Assembly (NCBI RefSeq): GCF_040712315.1 | Contig: NC_134020.1 | Span: 47,167,751-47,231,750 of the forward strand | Origin: Castanea sativa | Taxonomy: Eukaryota; Streptophyta; Magnoliopsida; Fagales; Fagaceae | Direction of reading: 5' to 3' | Length of the DNA: 64,000 nucleotides | In this document: piece after piece, positions 22,571 through 33,572 of the stretch | Layout of the letters: each line of letters begins with the position of its first letter | How positions within the stretch are numbered: the first letter of the stretch is position 1 | Position numbers and translations under genes: made by a program | The notes under the pieces: model-generated | What the model saw: the letters and a program-made list of their open reading frames with translations, nothing else | Database searches by the model: none | What the model was told of the DNA's origin: nothing

Positions 22571-25500
22571 CTGAAACACACAAATCATGATGGTTAGAAC
22601 TTCATGAGAGAGAGAGAGAGAGAGCAAGAGAGAGAGAGAGGTACCTGAATGTAACGTGCCAACATTGTTGAGAACATGTCATCAAAACCTTGATTGTCAA
22701 TCAATTTGACGCAATTAATAAGAAAGAGATAGGGACAAAAAACATCTTCTGGTCTTAAGGGTAATATTTCTAGCGAGGTACAACTTTCTGCCTCAAAATA
22801 AATAAGATTTAATGGAAGCTCTGGTAGTAATTGTAGATCCTTGCAACCACTCAAAATAAGGGTGTTCAAATTAGATAATCGAATGATACTTTTAGGAAGG
22901 CAAACGAAATTATTTCCCCCTAGATTTAAATAAGTTAAAGACGGCAAATAGCAACCAATAGCATCAGGGATTGTTCGAAGATTGCAATAACTTAGATTTA
23001 GATTTGTCAAAGAGGATAAGCTTGATAAAGTACGCATTAGCATGCCCATGGGATCTAGACTCCTTTGCAATAAAGGAAATTTGAGGAGCATATTGGATGG
23101 TTTAGATAATAGAGAATCACATCCACCAACAGATAGTTTTTTGAGATTTTTTAAGTGAATGATGGACGAAGATAGCCTTCTTATAGCAGTTCCACTCACA
23201 TCTAGCTCCTCTAGGCCTTTAACATTTCCAAGGTTCTCTGGCAAATTCACAAGTCTTAAGCAACCAGATAAATTGAGAGTTTTTAGAGACATCAAATTAC
23301 AAATTGCAATAGGAAGGCTTGAAAGGTTTTTGCAACCATTCAGATCCAATTGAATAAGCTTTTTGAGATCTCCAACAGATGCATGAATCTTGCATAGTCT
23401 TGTACAACATTGAAGAATTAATTTCTCAAGATTTGGGGCTTTACTAAGGTTTGGGATCTCAATTAACTTTTGAGAGTCACTCAAGTCAATGAGTTTTAAC
23501 TCATTTAAAATCTGTTATAAACCAACAAATAATTAGACAAACTCAAGCCTTAATAAAAAGGAAGCAAATACAAATTAGCATAAGTGAAAATCTTACCATA
23601 ATTTCTTTCCATAATTTTTTGATGCCACTGCAATGCAGTCTCAATTCAACTAGTTTAATTGGTTGGAAATTGGTTGGCATGGATTTTGAAGGATATCCAT
23701 TCCAATCTATTATGCGTAACTCATTAGAGAGATAATTGAGGCCTTGTGGAAGTTGGACATGACCTCTGTTATGGCCTATTTGAGGTTCCACGTAACCAAT
23801 TTTAAGAAACCTCAAATTTTTCATCTTTAAGAAGGCTTCAGCACTCAAGCATTCATTTTTATGCACAGGCATCCTTAAGACTATACCTTCAACAAGCTTT
23901 GTTCCCTATTAACCAAGAACAATAAAATTAGAAAAATTATTAAAAGCATTTGAAAGAATATATAGAGTTCTCTAAATTCAAGTTTAGACTTGTAAACTTA
24001 CAGTGTCATTTTTCAATACATGCAGGACATCCTTATAACACCATAACCTACTACGTCCACCAGGCTCTTTAAGAGATTCACAACGAACCTTGTCTTGACC
24101 CATTTCTTGTAGCAAATCATGCATCCACAAAGTTCCATTTGTTTCAATGGTTATGAGAGATTTGTCCATAAGAATATGAATATCGTAGTCAAAATAGTGA
24201 CCTAAACTTTGTAAAGTATCTCTTACGCAAGATATGTGCCCTCCTTTAAAGAAACATGCAATATCTAAAAACAATTCTCTCTGTGTATCATCTAGCCCAA
24301 CTAAACTTATTTGAAGTATTTCCATAATGCCTCTATTAGGTTTTGCTTCTAGTTTATCTCGAGCACTTCTCCATGCATCAGGTGGTCTACCAAACAATGA
24401 AGAACCTAAAACCTTAAGAGCTAAAGGAAGGCCATTAGCATATCTCACAAATTTCATAGACAAATCCCCATAATTTTTTTCAAGATGAGGTTTCCTAAAA
24501 GCCTTCCAACTAAAAAGCTCCAAAGCTTCATCTATATTCAGCTCCTTAGCTTCATATATATGTTTCACTCCATGCCTTCTCAACAAATGTCTATCTCTAC
24601 TCGTTAAAATGATTATACTCCCTGGACCAAACCAACCACCATTGCCTGCTAATGCTAGTAGTTGTTCTTCTTCGTTCACATCATCAAGAACAATAAGAAC
24701 CTTTTTATTGCATAGTCTATTGCCTATGACATTAATTCCTTCATGCATATCATGTATATTTATTTCAGCTCCTATGAAGATCTTAGAAAGAAGTTTTTTT
24801 TGCAAAGAAACTAAACCTTTACTTTTGGTAACTTCTCTAACATTTTCAAGAAAGCTACAAGCTTCAAAGCCACTATAAATTCTATCATAAATTTCTCGGG
24901 CAAGAGTTGTTTTGCCAATTCCACCCATCCCACAAATCCCAACAAAGTGGACACAATCCAACCCTTCACACGTGCATAAATCCAACATTTTCTTCACACG
25001 GGAGTCCATTCCAACAAGGCACTCGAAATCAATTGAGAACTCATGATCTAATTCAGGAGATATCCTTTGAATGATTTTTTTGATAACCGTTGATTCACTC
25101 CTGTAAAGAATAGAGCAGAACAATAGTTTTGATGAGGCAGAGCTAGTTTAGGGACAAAACATTCAGCAAAAGTACAATCTTAGCTTTGTTAATTAACAAA
25201 AGGGGAACTCTAAAAGTCTATTATATATACATGGCACAAACTACACATGCAATGTTCTTCAACCAAAGTCCAATTCTTCTCTCAAAATAATACTCCTACA
25301 ATAAAACCAAAGTCCAATTCTACAGGGGACAAAGAAAGTTGTCATGTGGCCAAGTAAAGAAAGTGTTGTTACTAAGAACGTAAATTAATATATAAAGTGT
25401 AAGTGCACAATTGCACCTGGACCCAAGAACAGTTATGGGCTCAGGCCCAATGAGCCTTAAACAATATGAATTTGTAGAGTGTGGGCTTGAAACCCAGGTT

Positions 25501-28500
25501 AGAAGTGTATGAGGATGAAATGACAAACTAAAGATTGCAAGTACTTGGAAACAAAAAGGAGTAATGTAAATAGGCCTCCTCGGACGTAAGCCGAGAGCTG
25601 TTCTTATATTATATCTCTCTCTTTTTCCTTGTTCTTTTTAGGTTACAAAAAGTTCCGTCCCGTTTCTGTTCTAGGTCCCTCCTTAAATACTCCTCTTTTT
25701 AATACTTTATCCACGTGTTGCCCCCAATTCCTCCCTTAGCCTAGATATTTCTTTTCTTAGTGCCTTTGAACAGTAACTAGAAGTTTCCCTTCCACTGTTT
25801 AAGTGTCACTTCCTCATTAATGCGGCCAGGGTGGTAGGTGCAGGGTCTTTAATGTGGAGGTAGCAGCCTTTACCTTTGATATTCTTCCAACATCGGCGCT
25901 TCTAGGACATTCAAGGGTTCTCTCCCTTTAACCATTGGTCTTGACCGTGTCATTCCCTAACCTTTACCATGAAGTCTCAGGTTCTTTGATGTCAGTCCGA
26001 GGGGAAAACCATCCTCGGCTGGATCCTCGGATCCTCGGCGTATAGGCCGACCCATAGCACCAACAATCTCTAACCCCAGGGTCAGGTCGGCCTTCCTTAA
26101 CAAGGCCCAAAAGGCCCACATTCCCACCAGGATCCTTTTGCCCCACACATAAAGTACATCTCATAATTTATAGAATAATTATTTAGACAATGATATTTCA
26201 CTAATTAGAGAACAAATAAAAAAGATATTACTTATTTGGTGTACATCATAATATCTTATAATAAGAAAAATAAAATATCGTCAATTTCATGAATTTTAGG
26301 TTGTGGAGTTGCCTAATAAAAGATATTTTATTTCTTAGCTCTTACTTTTCAACTTTTAGAGTATCCTTTGTACGCCGACAGTGTAATCAGTTGGCTCACT
26401 TTCTAGCTCGTAAAGCAAAGTTTCTACCACTAATGACTGTTTGGATAGAGACTGTACCACCAGAACTTGTTGAAATTCTTCAGGCAGATTTACCTAGCCT
26501 GCTTTAATAAAAGGTATTTGACTGGATTCTCAAAAAAAAAAAAAAAAAGGTTGTGGAGTTGAGACACAGACACGGTCGTTCTTTTGCAACAATACACACC
26601 GTCTAGTAGACTGGCAATTATGTGTGCCGCCTCATGATACAATTAAATTACTAGGTATCCTTACAAACTTACGCCACTTATAGGATAAGAAACCCTCAAC
26701 AATAATATTATTTCAAAAGAAGAGAACATTGACTGAGCAAGTATTAATTTAACAATTTGATGTTGCGTGAAAAATCAATAACAAAAACTGATATTTTTCT
26801 CTCTTCTCAACACCTATGGCCGGGCATGAGATCCTCTTATAATATTCTAATGAATCTATTCCATTTAAAATCCTTTATAATGAGTTTATAAATGACTTCC
26901 CGTTTTTCCTCTTTTAAATTGCTCTGCCTCTGACTATCCTCACAAATCAAAACAGTAAAAAGCCCTCATATAAATATTAGTAACGTTATTCATGTATAGA
27001 GCATTAGAACTTGTTATTTGTGGATATGAATTCTAAGATATAATCAGTATTAACTATTAATCAGTAGTAAAACAAACGTCCAAACACGGTAAATTAAATC
27101 ATTCCCCCTCCTTCCCCTTTACTCCCCCTCAATCCAAACAGAGCATAAAAAGTTGGGCAAGAATATGTTTGATAAGTAAAGATTTTAAAGTCACTAATGC
27201 CAACGTTCAACTCATAATTGATATAAAAAAGAATATGATTACTATTTGTATTTCATTTTTTTTTTTTTTTTGAGAATGATTTGTATTTCAATTTAAGAAT
27301 AGGAAAGAAAACGAAAAGCCCATTAATAAAAAGCTGATCTTATTTTTTTTTCCCTTAGTTGGCCATTTAATTCAGATTATATAATAGTTTTTATAAAAAT
27401 ATTCCAACAGTCCCCCACTTATTTTTATAAGAATATATGTAAAATACATATACAAATTTTCTAGGTCAAGATAGAATAATATGCATAAAGATAGTGTCAG
27501 ATTTGAAACCTCACTTAGTGCTCCAACAATGTTATTCCAAAGTCAATAGTGATATTAAGACATTTCATCACACACATAATATTTCAATACTCTACCACGA
27601 GCTTCTAAGCCCACACATTACAACCTTGTGCTTGATCCTAGCTTTCATCAGAAACTTAGAGAATTGGCCCTATCCTCATAAGAAGTAGCATCATTTCCGT
27701 GCTCACTTAAGTAGATCTATCAAGGATACTCTTGTAACTCTAAGATCTCATTCATAAGAGCTATAGATCACATTAAGAGTTTTTTCATTTTAATTGAAAA
27801 AACTCGTCCTTTATTGCGTTACAAGATACAACACTTACACCATTAGGAGTGACAAAGAGTACTTGTACTTGAAACTAAATTAAGTGCATATTATTCAAAC
27901 TATTCTATGATTCGTTTTTCCCTTCGAACTTAGTTCTTGGGATCTCCAATCCTATGTAAGGTGTCCTTATAGGCAGTTTATTCTTCTTTTCCTCCTTAAT
28001 GTTCATCTAGACATATGGCTATAGCTAGAGATTCTCATACACAACTTGACACAAAAGGTCTAGATTATAATGGTATTATCAACTGCAAAAAAATGATAAT
28101 TTTTGTACCAACAACTTTATTTTTATGCTCAACTTTTTTTAAATCACTGTTGCCCTTTGAGGATGATTGTTTGCAAACTTATTATTTTTTCATCATTTCT
28201 CAATTCATACACATATGGCAAGAGATGTAAATCTATTAGCATCTAGTTAGTAGTAAGGGTGTTCGGTGCAGTTTTAGGTCATTTTTAGCACAGCATTTTG
28301 CTGTGCAATTTGGCAAAAACCATCAACGCACGGTTTGCATCGCACCTCAATTTTGCAGTCACAAGTGCAGTGCGGTGCAATGTACAATGTGCAGTTTGGC
28401 CGGTTTTAGGCTAGTATATTTTTCAAGATATCATGGTTAATTATTAGTTTATGATTAATAACCATGACAATATGACAATAAGTGTCAAAAAAATATAAAA

Positions 28501-28836
28501 ATTGTGTGACAATAAAAGTAATACAAAAAAAAAAAAAAAGAAGACAAATTGACAATAAACAAAAAGTACCACAAACAATTATACATGTCAAACAAATATA
28601 ACCTGTAACACAAAAATGCTTAACAAACAACAACCATAAGATCCATAATAGTGTACCATATACACTAGTCATGCCTACTAAGAGTGAGAGGGTATCGGGA
28701 GAGAAGGGTGAGAGTGTGAGAAGGAGAAATTAATGAAGTTTTAAACTTTTAATTTTGTATTTAATCAAAATGAAATCGTTTTTAACGTAAATATGAATGC
28801 ACTAACACTAGGTTGGCCACTAATATTAAACTTTTA

Positions 28837-28877
<41 letters not shown>

Positions 28878-30773
28878 AAAATAAATAAATATATATAGGT
28901 ACAGTGCGATGCAATGCACTTGTGTGCAGTTTTATTATATATCATAAAACGCACGTTGCATTGCATAGTCTAGTGCAATGCAGTTAATTTCCACTTGTAG
29001 TGTGGTGCAATTATTCCATTTGATGGACAGTTTTATTCGTTTTGGGTCTAGTCGTGTGGTTTGAGCAGTTTCGTGAACACACCTATAGTCTCTAATTACT
29101 AGGAACCACTTTTAGGAACAAAAAAAATGTTCATAATTTCACAAGAATAAGGGACTCGGTACTTTTGTAAAACTTGGCATCATTATAATTATACCACAAT
29201 TGTATAATATGAATGTCTACACATTATCAATTTTTTTCAGGCACAAATTTAAGTGTCTACTTGAGTACCTTGGCAAAAAAGATAATATCAAATGAAATTG
29301 TGTATTATTGTATCTCCATCATACAATAAGAATACCAACTTCAAATAAGATCATTGTTCTCACTTAACAATAGAAATGCTATTTTTTCCATAATTCTACT
29401 TTTTTCATACTCTGGCCAAGATTTTTTTTTTTTTTTTTAAATTCTCAAGAGGATATACATAGTTGAAATTTATCATCTACTCTTTTGTGTGTCTCAAAAA
29501 ATATTTCTCAAATCACTTTTTTTTCAATCTTATGTTCCATAATTTTCAATGCCCCTACTAATCGAGAAAATTTAAATTTAAACTTGTCACGTGTAATTCA
29601 AAATTTCCAACCTCAAAAAATTAAAGACATGGGAAATTTTCTCAAACTGATCAAGTTTCATAAAATAGAAACACTATATTTCATGAGGTTTATAAATAAT
29701 GATAAAAAAATCATGAGATTTTTCAACTTCACATAAACTTTTTTTTAATGAAGCACAATAGTATTTCTTAATAATGTATCTCTCAATTTTTATGGTAGTT
29801 AAAAATAGGCAAAATAAATTATATTTTGGTCCCTATATTTGGGGTCATTGTCAATTTGGTCCCAACATTTTGATAGCAATCAAATTGATTCTTTTTTTTT
29901 TTCAACTCAAAGTCAATTTGATCCCTATTATTTTTAAGTTATAGTCAAGTCCAAATCTGAGTTTTTTTTAGTTGCCGAGTTGATATATGTATTTTTCAGA
30001 GTTAGAGATTAGTAAATTTGATTTGTGTCTTGATGTTTGGTTGCCAAGAAAGTGGGAAAAAAAAAATGTAAGAAAAGCTTTGATTTGGCATTAGGTATCA
30101 AATTGAGTGCAAGTTGAACAAAATCTAAATTGTCTGCTCTCAAAATATATGGACTAAATTAACAATAAACCCAAAATAAAGAGATAAAAATGATATTTTC
30201 AACTATAAATAATATCTGAAAAAAATGATATACAAAAAAAAAAAAAAAATCTTACTCATCCTGTAAATCCCATCCAGAAATACCAGCGACTTTTGTCACA
30301 GCATCTCTCCAAGTATGCACGTTCTTAATGTTATCGCTGAGATGTTTTGCAAAAGCTTCTGCAAAAGTTCCTTTAAGTTTGCGCGCATCACTAGGATCCA
30401 CACCGTGGAAAACAGGCAGAACTGTCAGCTTCTTCTTATCCATGCATTCGACGATCTTTGCTAGTTCAGTCAAGCACCAACTCGACGAAGCATAGTTTTT
30501 AGAGAAAATAACGACAGCAAATCTCGATTCTTCAATTGCTCTCATGAGCTCTGGGGAGATGAATTCTCCTCTCTCGAGACTTTCGTCGTCCCTAAATGTG
30601 GTTATGCCATTCCGTTTCAACGCTTCGTATAGATGGCTTGTAAATTTTTTGCGCGTGTCGGAGCCTCTAAAACTGAGAAAGACGCCATATTCATACCTCC
30701 GTCCAGGCACAATAGAAGAAGAAGAAGGAAAACATGAGGAGGAGGAGGAGGAGGAGGCGTTTTCTGTGCCCAT
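21899..30773 (-). CDS. TNL-B: complete TIR-NB-ARC-LRR-C-JID immune receptor, 1154 aa
   Basis: Intracellular receptor that senses pathogen effectors. The TIR domains of this class act as NAD-consuming enzymes after oligomerisation through NB-ARC. The spliced coding sequence is exon 1 30256-30773, exon 2 24002-25100, exon 3 23597-23905, exon 4 22645-23511 and exon 5 21899-22570. Every junction is GT-AG and the lengths (518, 1099, 309, 867, 672) sum to 1155 codons with no internal stop, which strongly supports the model. The start is the first ATG of the TIR frame, 110-150 bp below a TATA-like site. Intron 1 is 5155 bp, swollen by a solo LTR and a LINE tail; the other introns are short. All core TIR and NB motifs look intact, so the gene may be functional. 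No expression evidence is available. Confidence 0.93.
22571..22644 (-). other. TNL-B intron 4, 74 bp, mostly a (CT)n microsatellite
   Basis: Donor CAG/GTACCT at 22645/22644, acceptor TTTCAG ending at 22571. Much of the intron is (CT)n on the minus strand (22606-22641). If the intron is retained, the frame runs on through Ser-Leu repeats to an early stop and the C-JID is lost. Confidence 0.85.
22645..23511 (-). CDS. TNL-B exon 4: leucine-rich repeats
   Basis: Residues about 643-931. It begins ILNELKLIDLSDSQKL and carries roughly eight to ten TNL-type repeats, such as LKTLNLSGCLRLVNLPENLG and LTYLNLGGNNFVCLP. It ends MLARYIQ at donor GTACCT. In TNLs this region shapes effector recognition and evolves fastest. 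The equivalent exon of TNL-A lies outside the window. Confidence 0.9.
23597..23905 (-). CDS. TNL-B exon 3: NB-LRR linker and first repeats
   Basis: Residues about 540-642. It begins GTKLVEGIVLRMP, where the family typically reads GTxxVEGIxLDMP, and includes AFLKMKNLRFLKIG, ELRIIDWNGYPSKSMP and LVELRLHCSGIKKLWK. The acceptor is TTAATAG and the donor GTAAGA. Same length as in TNL-A. Confidence 0.9.
24002..25100 (-). CDS. TNL-B exon 2: NB-ARC domain
   Basis: Residues about 173-539. P-loop GMGGIGKTT at about 230-238, kinase-2 LIVLDD at 308-313, RNBS-B TSRDR at 339-343, GLPLA at 396-400, RNBS-D ELFLDIACFFKG at about 448-459 and MHD at 499-501. These are the ATP/ADP-binding and switch residues, all present. 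The acceptor is TTTACAG. The first G completes a GA|G codon begun in the TIR exon. The donor is ACT/GTAAGT. Confidence 0.93.
25393..26154. mobile_element. Solo LTR in TNL-B intron 1, with 5-bp TSD
   Basis: 752 bp at 25398-26149, starting TGTAAGTGCACAATTG and ending GCCCCACACA, with TAAAG on both sides (25393-25397 and 26150-26154). It is absent from the paralogous intron in copy A, near 1915. Features inside include GGCTCAGGCCCAATG, CCTCGGACGTAAGCCGAG and a TATA-like TATATTATATC. A perfect target duplication plus a single LTR implies unequal recombination after insertion. Superfamily not decided. Confidence 0.92.
26299..26561 (+). mobile_element. 5'-truncated LINE tail with 13-bp TSD
   Basis: GGTTGTGGAGTTG occurs at 26299-26311 and 26549-26561. 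Between them are 237 bp that encode the C-terminal end of a LINE RNase H-like domain (VRRQCNQLAHFLARKAKFLP, then PELVEILQADLPSLL, stop near 26507) and a tail ATTCTCA(n). Copy A has the target sequence once, near 2071. Confidence 0.93.
27244..27290 (-). mobile_element. Tail-only retroposon insertion, 23 bp
   Basis: ATTTGTATTTCA at 27244-27255 and 27279-27290 flanks 16 T plus GAGAATG. On the minus strand this ends CATTCTCA(n), the same 3' end as the LINE tail at 26312. The paralogous site near 2931 has the target once. Confidence 0.82.
28254..29085. mobile_element. hAT-like non-autonomous element, copy B, both ends present
   Basis: The left end AAGGGTGTTCGGTGCA and right end GAACACACCTA are inverted relatives. 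The body is rich in GTGCAGTGC/GTGCGGTGC motifs with a (TA)n run at 28839-28871. It lies in TNL-B intron 1. A clear 8-bp target duplication is not visible, so the superfamily is a guess. Confidence 0.5.
29810..30205. mobile_element. Degenerate MITE in TNL-B intron 1
   Basis: The left end TATATTTTGGTCCCTATA is loosely mirrored by the right end, whose reverse complement includes TTATCTCTTTATTTTGGG. The interior repeats TTGGTCCC and CAATTTGATCCC phrases common in plant MITEs. No coding sequence. Confidence 0.45.
30256..30773 (-). CDS. TNL-B exon 1: TIR domain
   Basis: Residues 1-172 plus two bases. A Ser-rich lead (6-20) precedes the TIR domain: YEYGVFLSFRGSDTR at about 27-41, HLYEALKRNGITTF, EESRFAVVIFSKNYASSSWC, then LTEL with the conserved catalytic Glu at about 103, PVFHGVDPSD at 120-129, and a GWDL end. 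The donor GATGA/GTAAGA gives phase 2, matching exon 2. Unspliced, the frame stops one codon beyond the donor, giving a 173-aa TIR-only product. It is the only TIR exon in the window. Confidence 0.92.
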
Positions 30774-30912
30774 AGAATTGCTATTAAAAAAAACTATTCA
30801 ACTAGTTTTAAAGAATTGACGCACGAAAGGTTAGGGAAGAAGAAAGCAGAGCACTGGACCTGGATGGAGTGTTTGACTGTTTGTTATTGACAGACTGAGC
30901 ACAGAGCACTGT

Positions 30913-30922
30913 TGTATTTATG
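30913..30922 (-). promoter_or_regulatory. TATA-like box of TNL-B
   Basis: The minus strand reads GCATAAATACAAC, about 140 bp upstream of the TIR ATG, which would put the transcript start near 30885. Assigned by sequence and spacing only. Confidence 0.45.
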
Positions 30923-30974
30923 CATCGTCTGCTTGCAATCACGTGCATGAAGGATATTGATACCAAGACTTACA

Positions 30975-31218
30975 GATCAGAGCAAATTTTCTCCTTGAGA
31001 TAGAAGCTCACAGATCGGAGCTCTCTCTCTGCAGTTGACTTGGGTCGTCTGTGAAGGAGTAGATCTTGGTTGATAGGAAGAGAGAGGAAGAAAATTCAGT
31101 GTGCAGAGAGGAAGAGAGAGAGAGGGAAAGAGACAAAAAAAATCAACCGAAGGAGAGAAAGTGAGATAGAGGGTAATTATTTTTTCTACATAATCAATTT
31201 GCACGCGGCCTGTTCAGC

Positions 31219-31277
<59 letters not shown>

Positions 31278-33533
31278 CAAGTGGCCTCAGTCAGTGACCA
31301 TCTTCCAGTCAATAGCAGAGTGTGTGTAAATAAAGTTGAAGTGGGTGTCCACTCTTTCACTATAAGGAAACATCGTGACAATGAATGAAGTGAGAAACAG
31401 AGTAGGAAGCAGCAATACCTTTTTAAAATACAAACAACAATCTCATTGGAAGAAAATCCCGTGTGGAAAAATGTTGTATCATTGCTGAAATTTAAACAAG
31501 AGGCTAAAAGCATCCACAGCCCAGCTTGTATATTGCATATGTAAATATATTTTACCATCACAGTCTTAAAAGATGTTCCAGCCCGACTTCCAAATTGTGC
31601 CAATTGTAAAAAAATTTTACAATAGAGCTACAGGTATCTTCCAACAACTACTTAAATTAAACATAATATATTGGTTGTTAATGGGAACAAGTGTCTGGGG
31701 CCGGCTCTAGGCAAATGAGGCGGTCAAAAGTCTTCCAAATTTTAACCAATGGGATTATGACTTATTTCATTTTGATAGCATGAAGTATATGTTTGGATAG
31801 GAATTATTTTCCTGTGCGTTTTGCGTCCTCTTTTTCTTTTCTTTTTTGATACACGTGTTCAGCTTTTAGGAAACAAATGTACCTACTATTCATGAGACCC
31901 GCCACCATTTTATTTAGAATAAAATATATTAAAAATAGGTCTTATGATACTATTTGTATATTTAAAAATTATTTTGCTACAGTATTTTCAGTTTTTAACA
32001 AAATAAATTGTATCCAAACGGACCCTAAGACTAAATATTATTCAATAAATAAAATAATGAGTAATTTTTTATCAAATCAAAAATAAATGATTCTTCTAAA
32101 ATATTTTCACAATACTTTCACAATAAATCCTAAGTGTCAGATTGTTACTAACTGTTATTGATAGGAAAAAAAGTCATTTCAATAGTGGGTTCAAATAAGA
32201 ACTAGTAAAAACTTAACACAGTGAATGTAGCACAAAAATAAAAAATAAAATAAAAACTAATGCTACATACACATAAAAGTTCATAACATTTTTTGTGACA
32301 GTTGAGTTGATAAGTTTTTACAAGTTCAGCATATTCTACCTTTTTTTAGGACTTCATATGTTTACATTGTAGAGACAGAAAAGTGGTAAGTTTTGTATAC
32401 ATTTTCATATAACATTTGCTTTTTCTGTGTGTCTATGATGTAAATTGAAATTGCAAGGACAATGTAAATATAATTTCTTTTAATGTAAAATATGTTTTAT
32501 TCTATTAGAGAAATATTTGAGTACAACTTTCGAAAGTTGTAGAAAGAAGAAAGCAAAGTCTGGAGAAATAAAAAGGAAAGTTGTAGAAAGAAGAAGGCAA
32601 AGTCTGTAGAAATAAAAGAAGAATATTGTAAATACATTGTTTTGTGCATGGTAGTTATTTTTTTTTTTAATTAGTGGATTAGTCCTATAATGTTACAAAT
32701 TAAAAAACAAATGTTGAAAAAATAGTGTATATAATATTTCTCATTAGTTTTTGTCCGGAGCCAAATGCATCAGCAAGCATCGTATGGAAGTCTTCGCATG
32801 TGCCTATACGTAAGCTAGCAACTGGCCCTACCCTTATAGCTAAACGATAAATACTATTTGGTAGTGGTGCTCATCAGGGCCACCGCCACTACTTGTACCT
32901 GTTGGCATCCCCTTTCCCTCTTTACTTTTTTCTAATTTTTCTTCCTCTGTTTTTGTGGTTGTGGGTTGTTTTGGTGACTGGGTTGAATTTGGGATGTGAA
33001 AAAGCTTGACAATTTGGGTTGGTTTTGAAATTTGGGGCATTTGGGTGGTTGTTTTGTGCATCTGGAAAAGTAAAGTCCATAAACAAGTTGGAAATGTTAG
33101 TAAAGGAAAAAAGAGAAAAAGAAAAAAAGGAAATAACTAAAAAAAAAGGGTATTTAGGTCCTGTTGTAAAATGAGTGATTTTTAATGCTCCATGAGTCTA
33201 TCACACTTTTTTTTTAAGAGGGTTTCAATTTATGGCATTCGCTTCTGATAATAGTTCTTTATCATCAGACCAAAACACAAATTAATTTTTGGCATAGGCA
33301 AGAAAATTAAACTCAAATCTCTTATTTAAACATCAAAAATTTTATCAATTGTTGTTTTGTCATGCTTAAAGCAACCATACTTAGTATTCTAAAAAAAAAA
33401 AAAAACAACAATACTTTATTAACTAAAAATTCAATCTTAATGGTTGTTGACCAGCACCCAATAACAATAGCCTTGTTAATTATTTGCTATATGAGGACAC
33501 TATTTATAAACCAAAATATCTTAAGAGGATTTG

Positions 33534-33572
<39 letters not shown>

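Larger units (their letters stand above)
23517..29065. repeat. Segmental duplication, copy B
   Basis: Paralogous to 1-4735. It differs by a 752-bp solo LTR (25398-26149), a 237-bp LINE tail (26312-26548) and a 23-bp tail (27256-27278), all missing from copy A. Homology starts in intron 3 at the edge of what the window shows and ends near the right end of the hAT-like element. Confidence 0.93.

Noticed and set aside
27494..28230. Short plus-strand frames in the TNL-B intron
   Set aside because: They oppose the gene, are short, and are not conserved in the duplicate copy.
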